Below are positions 26,164 to 38,988 of a stretch of 64,000 bases of DNA, piece after piece. Each line of letters begins with the position of its first letter. Within the stretch, counting starts at the first letter, position 1. This stretch comes from Lepeophtheirus salmonis (taxonomy: Eukaryota > Arthropoda > Copepoda > Siphonostomatoida > Caligidae), in the NCBI RefSeq assembly GCF_016086655.4, contig NC_052131.2, positions 38,565,705 through 38,629,704 of the forward strand, read 5' to 3'. A program made the translations under genes and the position numbers. The notes below the pieces were generated by a model that was not told where the DNA came from, searched no databases, and was given only the letters and a program-made list of their open reading frames with translations.

Positions 26164-27250
26164 CGGTCAATAAGTTCCCGGCATTAGATAGGAAAATGAC
26201 ATTTTTTTCATCAATATAATCTCCTTTTAGAACGATACAATCATTCCAAAGCTTCTCTAGCACTTCGATACCACGGGTATGGAATGTTTTATCAAGACCT
26301 TCAAAATATACTATGCTTCAGTTTCGACAATCACTTCCTCATCTGAGCCAAATCTCTTTCCATGGAGCATCTTTTGAGTTCTGCGAAGAGCCAGTCGTTG
26401 CTGGGGGTCAGATCTGGAGAATAAGGTGGGTGCGGTAGCAATTCGAAACCCCATTCGACCAATTTTGCGGCCCGTATCGTCTCGGTGAAAGAGCACCTTT
26501 TTCTTCTTCAAAAAAGGGTTTTTCTGGGTAATTTCGGCCTTCAAACGATACCACAAACCGATGTAATAGTCACTTTTGATTTTTTTCCATGTTCCAAGAA
26601 TTCAATGAATAAAATTCCATCCGAATCCCAAAATAGAGAGGGCATGACCTTCCTTCCCAGCCTATGTTTGAGTCTTTAGACGGGTTTCTGCGTATACATA
26701 CCACTAATCAGACTGCAATTTTGATTCCGGAGTGAAGTGGTAAATCCATGTTTCATCCATTGTGATGTACCGACGCAAAAAATCCTTCTTATTTCGCGTG
26801 AACATCTCCAAATAGATCTTTGAATCATTTGCTAGTTGTTGTTTTTTCTCTGGTGTGAGCAAACGCGGCACCCATTTGGAAAACAGCTTTTTATACCCAA
26901 ATGTTCGTATATGATTGTCTAAATACTACCTTCTGATAACGTCAGAGTATCATCTACGAGTGTCAGCTATCTCTTGCACTTCACTTTGCGATTACTCATG
27001 ATGATTTTCAGGGTTTCTTGAATGTTTTCCGGAATAACCGCTTCATTTGGCCAACCCAGGCGTTCATCATCATCGGTGTCCGTACGACCACGTTTGATGG
27101 TTGTTTTCGATGAGACAGAGTCCAGATAACATTTCTCAACCCAAGCTTTGGGCTTGAACGGTGTTTTTCCCATCAAAAAGCAATAATAAATGAAATTGCT
27201 TTGAATCTATCGTTTTTAAGAATCACAAAAGTAGCGTCACTTAAACCACT
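26164..27250 (-). mobile_element. decayed mariner element of near full length
   Basis: Minus-strand mariner whose transposase relic spans 27173-26314. The 3' end appears to be CGGTCAATAAGTTCCCGG at 26164-26181, a mariner-type terminal repeat. I could not find the matching inverted repeat at the other end (expected near 27220-27280), so that boundary is approximate and probably eroded. Length is close to the usual 1.2-1.3 kb. It lies inside the giant intron of the Ly6-like gene, in the gene's own orientation. Confidence 0.8.
26314..27173 (-). pseudogene. mariner (DD34D-type) transposase pseudogene
   Basis: Reading on the minus strand: ATGGGAAAAACACC start at 27173, then KAWVEKCYLDSVSSKTTIKR and an ENIQETLKIIMSNRKVK segment of the N-terminal DNA-binding region. 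RRYITMDETWIYH, with the first catalytic Asp, lies near 26790-26750. LKAEITQKNP and KKKKVLFHRDD, with the second catalytic Asp, lie near 26550-26475. GKRFGSDEEVIVETEA lies close to the end (about 26360-26311). The pieces lie in different frames with several stops, so it is dead. The expected YSPDLAP..D third-acid motif is replaced by unrelated residues (LFSRSDPQQRL) through decay. Order and spacing fit mariner transposases of about 345 residues. Confidence 0.85.
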
Positions 27251-29369
27251 GTAACTGTTATAGTAATTAACATGATATATTTTGATTAATAAAGTTCAAA
27301 AGGAGTATCAATTTAAACCAAGAACAAACAATAACGACGTATAAACATGATTTATTTATATATTAAGGCAAAATCACCTTGAGGCAAAATGGTTTTAAGG
27401 CAAAATGTCCTGAGCCAAAAAAATATACGTATTTTGTGGTTTTTTTAACTATTTTTCAATTAGAACATATTATGCTCATAAATTTGACTGCTATTTTAAC
27501 CAATTGGGGAACCTCTGTGACCGATACTTTGCTTTCTAAATCCGAAAAAGTTGTTCAAACTCTTTAAAAAAAAACCAACCTAATGTACATACATAAATAT
27601 ATATTATATTCATAGAATTTGTACTATATTTATATTATAATAATAAAAAACAAGAGATAAATTGAGATTGATTTAATAATCTCCAAAGCTTCTTCTTCTT
27701 CATCTACATATTTTGCTAAGAAAACCTACTTATTCATGCATAAATATACATGGAATACATATTACTAGGAATGGAATTTTTGTAGAGCGTGAGACTTATG
27801 CTTCCGCTCAATTATGAACCTGTTAAGATAACTAAGGGGGGAGGAATTAAATTATTAATATAAAGACTGGTCGTACACCTTTTACATTTTAAATAACAGA
27901 TAAATTTAAAAATTATGTGGAAGTGAGAATTACTCGAGTCATGGAATTCCAGACTTTTTTTATTAAAAATTTTGAAAATTAAAATTTTTGTCATAAATGA
28001 TTATCGTTAAGATTAAAATGTGAAGATTTAGCTCAAATTTTTAGCTTGTTTTTTTTTATGTGTAAAAATTTTGAATTATTTTTTTGAATTTAATTTTTCA
28101 AAAAAATTTTAATGTTTGTATGTTTTTTCTTCAAAAACCATAATTTTCTGTGAATAGCTATGGATTTTTTTTTTCCAAAAAATGAACATTATAAATTTAA
28201 GTTTTGAAATTTTTTTGAATAATTATTCCTATAAATTGTTTTTTCAAAAAATTTAATTTAAAAAAAATACAAAAACCAAGCCCCTAAAATAGAATCCTGC
28301 AGACGCCCCTGTTTTATAATGTCTTAATTGTAAATGGATATCAGAGGAGGCGTTTTAATTATTAGCAATTGTATGTAGATACAATATATTCAACATCGTA
28401 TGTATATCTATACAAATTACTCATTTTTTGTGTAGCAATTATTTTGTAGGTTGGAGTAAAATTAATATGTAGAACTCTATAGACATTTTATATATTTATT
28501 ATCCATCTTTTTATTGACGTCAACTTTTGAGTTTTTATTTGTTTTTAGTATGCATAATATTGTGAAAAAGATCAAACTTTTTTTGTAGACTTTTCTTTTT
28601 AGATACTATATATAAATTGATATTGAAGGGTAAAAGTAATTTTTCCCGAAACAATATTTTATTAATAATGCAATCAGTTTTTGTCACTTTTAGTTGCAAC
28701 TTATATCATTTGAATGAATGGCTCTTTTACTATCAGTAAAAATAATTTGATCACTCATTGAAAACTCTGGAGAAATTTTAACCCTAAGTACAAAGGGGAC
28801 ATTTACTATAAGTGATGGATTTTTTTTTCATTTTTTTTCTCCATATAATTACAATTCACATCAAGTTATATCTTTTAGACAGAGTATGGCCCTGTAGAGT
28901 TTTCTGAGAGTTAGTTTATCCAATATACCTATAATATTGATCAGTAATCTAAACTATAGATCTTATTATATATCAATTCAGTGTTAATACATTGAAATTT
29001 AAAAATTACAAGGTAATTATTTATTCTTTGAAAAATATTATTTACTCTCATTTTCTTAACTTCTAATTCATATTCATTTTTTTTAAACTGTTAACAATGT
29101 CTCTGGCCATGGGAAAAGTAGACATAAAATACGATTTGTGCCAAAATTGATTGCTATGATCTTAAAATATATTTCAAAAATGATTTGCTTAATTCAAACT
29201 AACTCAGAGTAATTGAGTCAAAGTAAAACGGCTTCTACTTATTACTAAAGTTAACATGATTGTAAGGGGGGGAAAACACGCGAGGAGAAAGCGGGAGCGA
29301 GAGATATAGTACTACTGAATTAAGACTTCTATTAATATTAACAAACCGTTATATGATTTTGGGGAATTT
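27251..29369. other. intronic DNA with one family A copy
   Basis: Besides 27958-28311, the sequence is AT-rich without recognisable features. GGCAAAATNNCCT words recur at 27366-27411 as a short degenerate tandem (three units). Confidence 0.4.
27958..28311 (-). mobile_element. family A element, left-type end plus body
   Basis: T-rich units (GTGAATAGCTATGGATTTTT), then AAACCAAGCCCCTAAAATAG and a perfect terminal AATCCTGCAGACGCCCCTG. The other end is missing. Confidence 0.6.
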
Positions 29370-29640
29370 ACTGCTATAAAGAAGAGATCCTTCTTTATTA
29401 AAAGTAGTATTAGTGCAGGGAAAATATTATAGTTATATATATATTTATTTTATTATGTAATTTTAAACAATTTACACCAAAGATAGGCCAGATTGCTTTC
29501 TCCAGAGGGAGAAGTTAACATTCCCACGACATATTAAATAATGCACAAAAAAAGGAAGAACAGATTCATGAAGACTTTTTCTTTTTCTAATTTTCAAAAG
29601 TAGTTTTTTTCTTTACAAATATGTCAACTCTACCTATCAC
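29370..29640 (+). repeat. family E repeat, copy 2
   Basis: Same order as copy 1: AGTAGTATTAGTGCAGGGAA, CACCAAAGATAGGCCAGATT, CAGAGGGAGAAGTTAACATT and ATATGTCAACTCTACC. Confidence 0.55.
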
Positions 29641-30571
29641 AAGTACATACAAGAGTAAGTACATTAAATACTTTATTTTCCTTCTTTTATAGCAACTGCT
29701 TCAATTTGTTTGTTGTACAAGTTAGAAACTGTACAACAAACCCATCATATACATTATCCAAACATAATGCTTCCATAAAATAAAATGTAATATAACAGCA
29801 AGGTCATAATGTAGATAAATTCATACATTCTCATAGTCCTTTTATCATTAAAAAAAAATAACATTCCAGCATTTTCATAATCCTTTTCCTTTGCAAACAA
29901 TTTTGTATGGATTGACGAAAAAATAAATAATAATAACAACAACGACAATAAAAAAACAAATAAAGGAATTAAATCTCAATAAATTATTATCAATCTTATT
30001 TATGGCTTTAAGAAATAAAAATTCCTCCTTCTTGAAATAGATCCTTGCTCCCAGCATTGAAGTTCTTTACATCATTCATGAATATATATGTACATTAGAC
30101 TGCCCTGTTTTTGAGATTATATTTTTTTCCCCCTACTCCAAGCCATTTATAAAATGAGCTTCCCAAAAGAGGTGAGGCCCTTTTAGCCTTTAAATTTTTT
30201 ATTTATTTATTCAAAACTACCGCATTATAATTTCAATAAATAAGTAATTATGTGTGCATGCACATTTTCCTCCTAATATCGTAGTAAATATATCGAAACC
30301 TGAACTTTAAGGGCATTTTAGCTGTAGAAGTGCATGATGTCTCATTAAGTTGTTCATACTTATATAATAGCAATGATCCCGTGGACATGAAAACTTTTAA
30401 TACATTTGATTATTTAAAATTTTCAACTCAGTATCAGACATCATAAATATACCAAATGGCTTTCCTCATAATTTTTTAAATAGACAGAATCTACCGCGGA
30501 GGAAAAAATAAAAAGTAAATTTGAATGTTGGTGAGGTCTTCTTTATGGGAATGAACAAAGCTTTAAAAACT

Positions 30572-30785
30572 GAACGACGTAGCTCAATGGACAACGCGCT
30601 CGGTATAAATTATTATCTTGAACTCAATGTGTATAGGTTCACGTCTCAGTTGTTCCTAGAGAAATAAATTTGCTGTTTGTATATGGTCTTCAAATACAAT
30701 TCCTAGGTCCAATGGAGTAAATGTAATACTATAATTTTTAATTATACTTAATCAGTGTAACTCTATCTGGAATATTAAAAAAGAA
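30572..30785 (+). repeat. tRNA-derived SINE
   Basis: The head is tRNA-like. GAACGAC (30572-30578) pairs with GTTGTTC (30649-30655) as a 7-bp acceptor stem with one G-U. GTAGCTCAATGGACAACGCG resembles the D-arm/A box, and GGTTCACGTCTC the B box. The anticodon region is too degenerate to name a tRNA. A 130-bp unrelated body follows and ends near a short hairpin-forming pair (AATGGAGTAA / AACTCTATCT). A second copy at 41220-41390 shares the B box and the whole body. Confidence 0.75.
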
Positions 30786-30959
30786 GCTTTAAAACAAAGT
30801 GCCAAACTTATCATTGGCTTGAGTGGATTCCTGGCCGTACTGATATATTTTCCCCATACACAGTGATAACACAGATGATCTTTCTCGTCTCTCAAGCATA
30901 CCATATTTTTTAAAACATTCCCAAAGACGCAATTTAAACAATATTCCCATCTCTACTAA

Positions 30960-31035
30960 TGAAACCTCATGACTCCTAAGCGCCTCTCCTCTCAAACATT
31001 CTTCAAACTGTCAGGGTTACCATATTCTTCATTTT
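30960..31035 (+). repeat. family C fragment
   Basis: GAAACCTCATGACTCCTAAG, CGCCTCTCCTCTCAAACATT then CTTCAAACTGTCAGGGTTAC. Confidence 0.45.
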
Positions 31036-31356
31036 TTGGTTCTTTTTTTTTTACATACTTACAATTTACAAGCTCATCTATGTATATTGGGGGATATGGG
31101 GAGTTGGTACAAATTATTTTTTTGGTAGCTTACTTTCCATGTAGAAGTTCATAAGAATATGATACTTTAATATGCTTAAATATGCATTTATATAATATAG
31201 TTTAATTTTTTTTAAACTAATAAAATTCTTAATTTGTATGTATATTATATTTGCAATAAACAAATAATTATAATTTATAATTGGATTTTTTATGGTTTAT
31301 TTTACTTTGCAAAAAATGGATCAAAATAAACCTTCCAAATAATACAACTTTTAAAT

Positions 31357-31600
31357 TATATTTAATAGAAATTAAACTCTAGATCAAACAAATTAAATTT
31401 CTGCAAAATGTGTGTCAATGGCTATAACAGAAAAGATTCAAATCATATAAAGGATATACCTAATCAAATATGTTTATCTATTTTAAAATAATCAAGGGAG
31501 ATCATACCAAACAAATGTTGTTTAAGAAGGAAGTACACATACTCATTATTAATAAAGCTATTGAAAGGATATTTTAAAGCTTCCTAACTTGTTTAGGAGA
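31357..31600 (+). repeat. left arm of near-identical inverted repeat
   Basis: Matches the reverse complement of 37276-37519 with about four differences in 244 bases. 31391-31575 is identical over 185 consecutive bases. Identity falls to about 80% in 31600-31655 and about 75% in the adjacent family B element. No protein family recognised; the longest frame on the reverse strand is under 40 codons. Confidence 0.9.
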
Positions 31601-31649
31601 TCTCTGTTTTAAGACCCATTACGATTAGCATATGTACAATATATGGAAA

Positions 31650-31886
31650 ATTGTGTCAGTTCTTATTTGAGACAGAAGAGTGGAGTCCCATCCAGTTTAA
31701 ACTTGGTCCAGTTCAGTTCAGCATGTCAGTCCTAAAAACTTATAAAGATCGGTCCTTGATGACGTCACTCAACTATATTTATTCATTTTTTTATCAGTTC
31801 TAGTATTGAGAGTCCGAAGAACAGGTTCTAAAGACTGATAGGACTGGTACGAAGATTGCACTGAATAAATAAGGACTGTCACAACA
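31650..31886. mobile_element. family B MITE, copy 3
   Basis: Ends ATTGTGTCAGTTCTTATTTG and AATAAGGACTGTCACAACAT. The interior has GTCCAGTTCAGTTCAGCA / GATAGGACTGGTACG and the GATGACGTCACTCAACT word shared with copies 1, 4, 5 and 6. It abuts the left arm of the inverted 31.36/37.52-kb pair. Confidence 0.7.
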
Positions 31887-34800
31887 TGGATTAGTTAGGA
31901 TCAAATACATTTCTATCAATAAGTTTTATGAACAATATTTTTCCCGCAATGGCCGTAGTGTATAATTGAATATTACCCCCCCCTCCCTCGGTGAAAAGAG
32001 AAGAATAAGGGCGACTACGTCACAACAATAAAACGATGTTTAAAAGTCGGTGTTAGGAACAAGGAATTTCTTGTCTTTTGATTGAATTGTTTATTTTTCC
32101 CTTAACCGCTCTTCTTTCCCGAGAGTCCTTTACCTATAACTTACTACACATCCTCTAGTAACTCACTCTTACACCTAAAGCTATTTGTTCATATTATGTA
32201 TATAGGAACACCGCTCATTTGAAGTGATGTTAAGCTCTTTGAACTTCATAGTCCATGCTCTAGAAAGCCACAAATGTTCAACTAGAAATTGAATTTTGGC
32301 AGAGAAGTTAGTTACTGATGGGTCACATAGAAAAATTTGAGATTAATGGGTGCAACAAACAAAAAACCGTCTCATTTGAAATACGTTCAAGACAGCTTTT
32401 ATGGATTAATCGTTGATAACGTCATGCATATTTCCATACAGTGGGCTTCGGTATTATAATGATCTTATATGAAGTTTAAGGTGTTTGAAACGTGTATTAC
32501 TCGTATAATTGGGAAATTGATTAAACTGGGGTAAAAAATAAAGACAATTATGTAGCATTTTCTTTGATTTTGTGCAATGTAGTTGGTCCTATTTGAAAGA
32601 TTTAAATTTTAAGAGTAAATTTAGGTACAGGATCGTGCATTACAATTAAAAACAAACTTTGATCTCATCCATATCACGTATGAGTGCATCATTTTTTCCT
32701 GTTCATTTATGAGATTTAGTGACAAATAGAATAACTTTGCGTTTGCTTTCATAATTAGTAAGCTGTCGAGATGGAGAAACACTATTATTCGACAAGTAAT
32801 GTTTTGCTAATTTGAAATTTTCAAAATTCTGTGAACGCAAATAACTCCATATGGTTATGGAAAATAAAAAAAATATATATGAAGTAAAATGGTTAAGCGC
32901 CTTTTTACTTTATAAATTCATATAAATGCAAATATTGACATGTGAGAGTAGAAATAGGGATAAAATTTCATTAAAACCAAATTAAAATCAAATGGTACCC
33001 ATCCCACGGCCTAAGACAGTTGGGAATTTTTGATTTCATTCCCTAAGCTTTTATTCCTTGAAAAAGGGCAACAAAGAGAAAAATAGAAAGCTAGGGCAGA
33101 TAATGCAAAACTTTTTTATTTAAAACTATGTATATTCAAAAGATCTACTAATGATAAAATCAGAACTTGACTGTAAAATCAATATTACCAACTCTAGGGC
33201 AGTTTATGCAAGATTACTATTTTTCTTTATGAAGTAAAATGGTTACTCTCTGGAAGAATTGAGGCAGTAATTGAGGCCCATGGAGGTGATATTGAAGAAC
33301 TATATTTCATTACCACCTATGTTATTATATAAAATAAAATAAAATCGTCACAGTCTGGATGAGGTAAAATTTTATTCCTATTATACTAGAGCACCTCCCT
33401 TTATGCATAATTGACGTAGACTGGAATATGCTCAATATGTTGACATATCATGATTAACCAGCTTTTGAATTCTGCATATGCCCATTAAGATGCAGAAAAG
33501 TGCAACATATTATTTCCTGTGCACAGTATTTTTGTTTGTTTCAGGGATGAAAGGAGGGAAGAAGCCTACCCATTTGGCTGGCTAGTTCTACATATATAAA
33601 CTCCCTCCCTCCTTCTTCTTATCCATTCAACATAAGAATCTATTATAATTGAATCATTTTATGTATACTCGTACACATCCTGGTGAAAGGGAAGATGACT
33701 CAATTGAATAATGATAATTTATTCCATTTTTATTTCGTTTGAGGAGGATAGAACAAAAATATAAAAACATTATACATAATATTCTCTCCTCCATTTTAAA
33801 CATAATCATTCTCATCGTCTTCATCATGAGAACGACTACTCATGTCACGGGCCATTGAATATATGTATATATAAAGTCTAAACTGATCATAAATTCTGTT
33901 ACAAAGAGAGTGAGAGAGAAAGAGAGATTTATTGACTTTACATATCCAAAACATCACTAAAACAAATAAGACTATATTTATCCACTTTGATTTGTTCAAA
34001 GGGAACAAGGTAAATAAATGCTTCATATACCTATGTGTTGAGTTGTACAATCTAAGCATTCTCTAGGGAGCGACATTTCTTTCAGTTGGTAAACTGAGTA
34101 GAGTTTTTTATTTATTTTCCAAAATTGTCATCATCATTATTTTATTTTTGAGGTATACATTAACCGCATGTGCTCATGTAAGGCAAAGTAACTACTGAGG
34201 GACTTTCACTTATTATAAGTAAAAGTCCTCGTTGGACAAAGACTAGAATTGAGGATCGATTTCGAATTAATTTCTGTTGAAATTCTTGTTGATCCGGAAT
34301 ATAATGTGTATTTATTTCCTTTCTCTTATAAGTGATTGTTGCTATTCTGATGAATAGTGATGACAGCTTAAGTGGATCTACTCTTAAATATTTTTAAATG
34401 CCAAGTCTTACCTTATAAATTTTAGATTTTTTTTATTATAAATTATTATTAGTATTCACAACGTTAAACATAATAAAAGTCTTGCAACTATTTTCTATAT
34501 GACCCGCAAAGAACCCTTAATTTAAAGATTTTACAAGTGTTATTCAGAAAATCCAAATAAGGAATAAAATGTTGAATCCAAAAATATGAATCTTAAATAA
34601 AAGTCGTAACATAGAACAATTGTTCTTAAATGATAGATCCAGCCACTAACTTCCTCATCATCAATCGATCTTCACTGTCATGGATCCAATATTTAAAAGA
34701 ATAATTAATTCTTCAATTAGGCGTAATTTAGACTAATAACAAAATATTATTGTACATCCAAATACTTGTAGTTTTACTAAACTTAACTCAATTGGTAAAA

Positions 34801-37028
34801 TGATCTACTTAACTATAATGTTTGTGAAGGTGATGCCTCATAGAGAGTGCTCTAAAAATTAATACTTTTTGGAGAAGCAATACAAGGAACGGGACACATT
34901 TGAATACACATATTAAGGAATGATACAACCTAAAAACTATTTGTTTACATACTGATTGCAATATTAATGAGTAAAAAATATTCAAAACTACTTTTCGCAC
35001 TATAGGGTTACTGAAAATGTGTGTTCATATCTAAGGCATGCATCTTATATTCACCAACCATGCTTTATAAAGTGATTAGGAAATACAATCTGTTTATGTC
35101 CATAGGTATTGATAAAAGTCTCTACTCAGGCAAGGATTTTCATTCTTTCCTTTTCATCAATAATAATAAACAGAGCCGTGGAGATCTTTTTGGATTGAGT
35201 ATACACATGCAATGTCATGCTATGACTTAGATAGTAAGTCATGCATTAAAATAGACTCCCAATCCTTAGTTATTTATAAATCGGTCCCATCATAAATAAA
35301 AAGGAAAAGGGGGTAGGACAAAGAAAAATATTATGCAATTAAGTTTTGTTTTTTCGCTATTGCATTGAGCCTTTGTTTATCTCATCTGATAATAACAATT
35401 ATAATAATAATAAATAAGGAAGAGAAGGAAGGAAATGGACGTCATCAGCATCAGAGTAAAGTCATCCGTAGTACATAGTGTTTAATGCCTTCTTTTCAAT
35501 TTATGGGGAATTATATATCTACAATGTACGAATTGATTGTTATTTTTCTTCTATTTTATGTGTGTGTGTGTGGGGGGAGGGGGTTTTAGTAATCAAAGAA
35601 ACTAACTATATTGGAAAAATAGATACAAGATACTTGCCGTTTATAAATACAAAAAATGGGCATTTTTAACAGGTTCAAATTTACCATTTTTAGCCTGTCT
35701 CAACTGATAAGCCTATGGGTCATAAATAAAATGTAGTCGTAATGTTCTATGACCATAGATACGAGAAAATGAGTGCATCTAACTAAAAAAAAAACAGCCT
35801 CTTAATTTGTACAAATCTTTGCACGCTCAAAAATGTTCCCATTTTCACTTCTCTAACTATGATCTTTAATCTAATATAAAAAAACAGAGCACTAGCGGTA
35901 GTGCCCAGAATTATTAGGCGTCGGCGAACATACAAATTTTGCTATACTATATATAGATGATAAATCCATAACAAATCCTTACTGCTTTTCATGAGCACAC
36001 TCAATACTTAGATATTCTCTTACAAGAAAAGAAAAATAATAACAATAGCTAGAGAAAGAAAAATTTAATATCCTTTGATGAGCCAGGAAGTAGTTTTTTC
36101 AATTTAATATAAAGTACTTTATTTTTTATTTTTCTAATATGAGTTGAACTAAACGCCTGCGAGGTATAATTTATTTTATGCAGTGCTCCCTAGTGTATAT
36201 TATAATCCCTTTTTTTCTGTATATAATATTGTTTGTTATACATCAGGGAACACTATAAACTGTGCACTTTGTAACTTTTTTTTTATACATAAACACATTT
36301 CAACTTTTCTTTATTAATCTAGATAAACTCTGAGATGTGTTCATAATAGAAAATAATTTAACGGACACTGAATTTTTATTATTCCTATATTGACAAACCA
36401 ACATTATGCTATTTTCGCATATACGTAAATAGTAGACTCTATTACAAAAAGGCTCATGAAATGAAGAAAATAGTCATTAAATTGCTGTATTTTGTTACTC
36501 TTCCCAATTGTCAAAAAATGGGACACCCTGATGAACGTAAATTAATACATACAATATATTTGCATGTATTTAATGTCTAAAAAGTCATGAACATGTGATA
36601 TCTAACTGCTTTCATTCTTTTTATTTTTTTGAAGGAAGGCTTTTTATTTTTTATTGTAGCTTTTTGAAAGCATGTAATTGTGTTATTAAAACACCTTGTC
36701 AATCATTCATGACACATTAATTAATGACATTTATTCAATATACACATATGTGCCTATACCTATATATGTTGTCTTGTTTGTCATTTTATTGTTTAGTTAA
36801 TAGGAGTACATATGATGATACGCATAGTAGGATTTGTACAAACAAAAAGTCCATCGTGTCTATTAACTCTGTAGTTAATTAGATCGACACGTCTTCAAAT
36901 AAAGCAATCAGCATGGAGCATAGATATGTTTAACATACAATATGAATGTAGGTTGGTAGATGAGTCAAATTGTAAATCTTACGCGTTTTCGTTATGTAAA
37001 AAAACAAACTGAAAAAGGTCATGGTAAC
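31887..37028. other. loop between inverted arms, mostly unassigned
   Basis: Contains one family C copy (34225-34385). The remaining 5 kb has no coding frame, RNA gene or known element end that I can recognise. Confidence 0.5.
34225..34385 (+). repeat. family C
   Basis: AGTCCTCGTTGGACAAAGAC, TAGAATTGAGGATCGATTTC and TATTTATTTCCTTTCTCTTA. Confidence 0.5.
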
Positions 37029-37229
37029 TAGTGATGTGTCAGTTCTTATTTATTCAGTGCAGTTCAGTCTTAAGGTACTAGAACTGATTTTAAAAAGAAT
37101 AAATAAAGTTAAATGATGTTATCTAGGACCAAACTTAATAGGTTCTTTTAGGACTGAAATGGACTGGACCGAGACTAAACTAGACGGGACTCCAGTCTTC
37201 ATTCCTAAATAAGAACTGATGAGACACTA
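37029..37229. mobile_element. family B MITE, copy 4
   Basis: Ends TAGTGATGTGTCAGTTCTTA and AATAAGAACTGATGAGACAC followed by TA, inverted over about 25 bases. It lies against the right arm of the inverted pair, in mirrored order to copy 3, but is only about 75% like copy 3. Confidence 0.75.
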
Positions 37230-37275
37230 TATATATTGTACATATACTAATCCTAGTGGGTCTTAAAAAAGACAT

Positions 37276-37519
37276 ATCATGAACAAGTTAGGAAGCTTCA
37301 AAATATCCTTTCAATAGCTTTATTAATAATGAGTATGTGTACTTCCTTCTTAAACAACATTTGTTTGGTATGATCTCCCTTGATTATTTTAAAATAGATA
37401 AACATATTTGATTAGGTATATCCTTTATATGATTTGAATCTTTTCTGTTATAGCCATTGACACACATTTTGCAGAAATTTAATTCGTTTGATCTAGACTT
37501 TAATTTCTATTAAATATAA
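37276..37519 (-). repeat. right arm of near-identical inverted repeat
   Basis: Partner of 31357-31600 in opposite orientation, with about 5.7 kb between the arms. The identical core is 37300-37484. The order of the flanking family B MITE is mirrored (MITE inside, core outside on both sides). Confidence 0.9.
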
Positions 37520-37544
37520 ATGAGGTAAGAATATTTGGGAGGCG

Positions 37545-37670
37545 TCACACCGTTTTATTAGATTAGCTTCAACCAGCTATGAAAGAACGCAATTCCCACT
37601 ATGAGTTTTAAAAAAACAAAGATGGGAATGATTTATATACTGATCCTCAATTATATTCTATGCATAACAA
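37545..37670 (-). repeat. family C, partial
   Basis: GTCACACCGTTTTATTAGAT, AACCAGCTATGAAAGAACGC and ACTGATCCTCAATTATATTC; weaker than the others. It lies next to the right arm of the inverted pair. Confidence 0.4.
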
Positions 37671-38513
37671 GAACTGATAGCTCCACAGTAAACCACCAGT
37701 GTTACTCTTCGTCTTTTATGAGTACACGCACTGTATAATGATTTGTCAATGTTCTATTCAAACCTATACACCAATTGGCGCAGATAAGACCGCATGGGCA
37801 ATATTTGTCTAGATATGTATAGTTGGCTACGGGACTTATTTTTTGTCCGCTAGAGGCGTCGAATATACTTGAATATTACTTTTTAACTAGCAACAATGAA
37901 AGCTCCCCATAAATTTATCCCTTTAACTAAATTTAAAATATGAATTCCGCAAAGAGAAGGAAAAGTTGCAAAGGTCATGAGGGAAAATGATAATGTAATG
38001 TCGTCATCGTGGTGTCATTAAAAGCAAAATCTTGCGGAGGAAAAGCATATTAAAAAGACAAGGGATCTAATCAAGCTAAAACTCGGGTTTCCCCCCTGGG
38101 TTCTTTCCTTGCTCAAGAATAAAAGACAGAAAAAACAGTATTAAGATTATCAAAGACAAAAAAATAGATCACTCCTTATATCTTATATTTTTGACAACTC
38201 TATTGATGGTTACACAATATATATGCCTCGTCAGAAAAGAGGAAATTCCCATCATACCTTTTTCTTGTTCTTTTCGTTTTATTAACTTCATTAATGTACC
38301 TAGGTATACACACACACTATATATATATATAAATATATGTATGTATAAGTATTTGATTACGCCTGAATCTTTATTGCCCCATTTTGAGAGAGTAGTGTGT
38401 GTTCACGTTTTTTCTTTTTCTTTTTCGTGGAGAGAGTTGAAGAAAAAGGAGAAGGAAAGGACATGGTTATATTATTATATTATGTAGTAGTGGTAGAATA
38501 AATATTCTTTTTT

Positions 38514-38515
38514 TC

Positions 38516-38544
<29 letters not shown>
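38514..38544 (+). repeat. poly(A) run of about 30
   Basis: An uninterrupted A tract following AATAAATATTC. It might be the tail of a retroposed sequence ending in ...AATAAATATTCTTTTTTTC, but no target duplication or gene body was recognised. Confidence 0.6.
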
Positions 38545-38546
<2 letters not shown>

Positions 38547-38917
38547 AACTGAAATATGTTGAGTAAGCAAGTTTCACCCACCCACCACCTCCTCCCTATT
38601 GTTCCCTCCTGGTCTCCCCTTTTTGTACCTACAATCTAATAATATGTCCTATATACATACATACTTATTCGATGTGTTTTCATACATCTCATTAGGTGGT
38701 AGACTAATGAGGGGTATACAGTAAATGTAATAATACATACATACGATGGGGTACTATTTGCAATTTGTACAAGGGATAGTCAGATTTAATTTTATAGTAA
38801 TCTTCTTATTTCCTGGGACAATAGAAACCTTAGTACCTATGTATCATGGACCTTTTATCAATTTGAATCCAAATACAATCAAGGGAAAAGTAATGTACAA
38901 ACCTATTTAATATAAAG

Positions 38918-38988
38918 TAGGTCCTGCGCATAACAGGGGTCAAACACAGTGGGTTTCGCATAACGCGGTATTTGAAATTATTCTGACT
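38918..38988. mobile_element. possible pogo/Tigger-type end
   Basis: AAGTAGGTCCTGCGCATAAC, then AGTGGGTTTCGCATAACGCG and GTATTTG. The duplicated GCATAAC word next to a GTAGGTCC start resembles ends of pogo/Tigger MITEs. No opposite end found, and the family call is from memory. Confidence 0.35.

Noticed and set aside
30572..30656. Candidate functional tRNA gene
   Set aside because: The acceptor stem, D-arm and B box are recognisable, but the anticodon arm does not fold properly and the unit continues into a repeated body shared with 41220-41390, so it is a SINE head rather than a tRNA gene.
38191..38487. 98-codon plus-strand frame
   Set aside because: Contains a TA microsatellite and ends before a poly(A) run; no domain, so probably chance. 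A retroposed transcript was considered because of the following A-tract, but no target duplication was seen.
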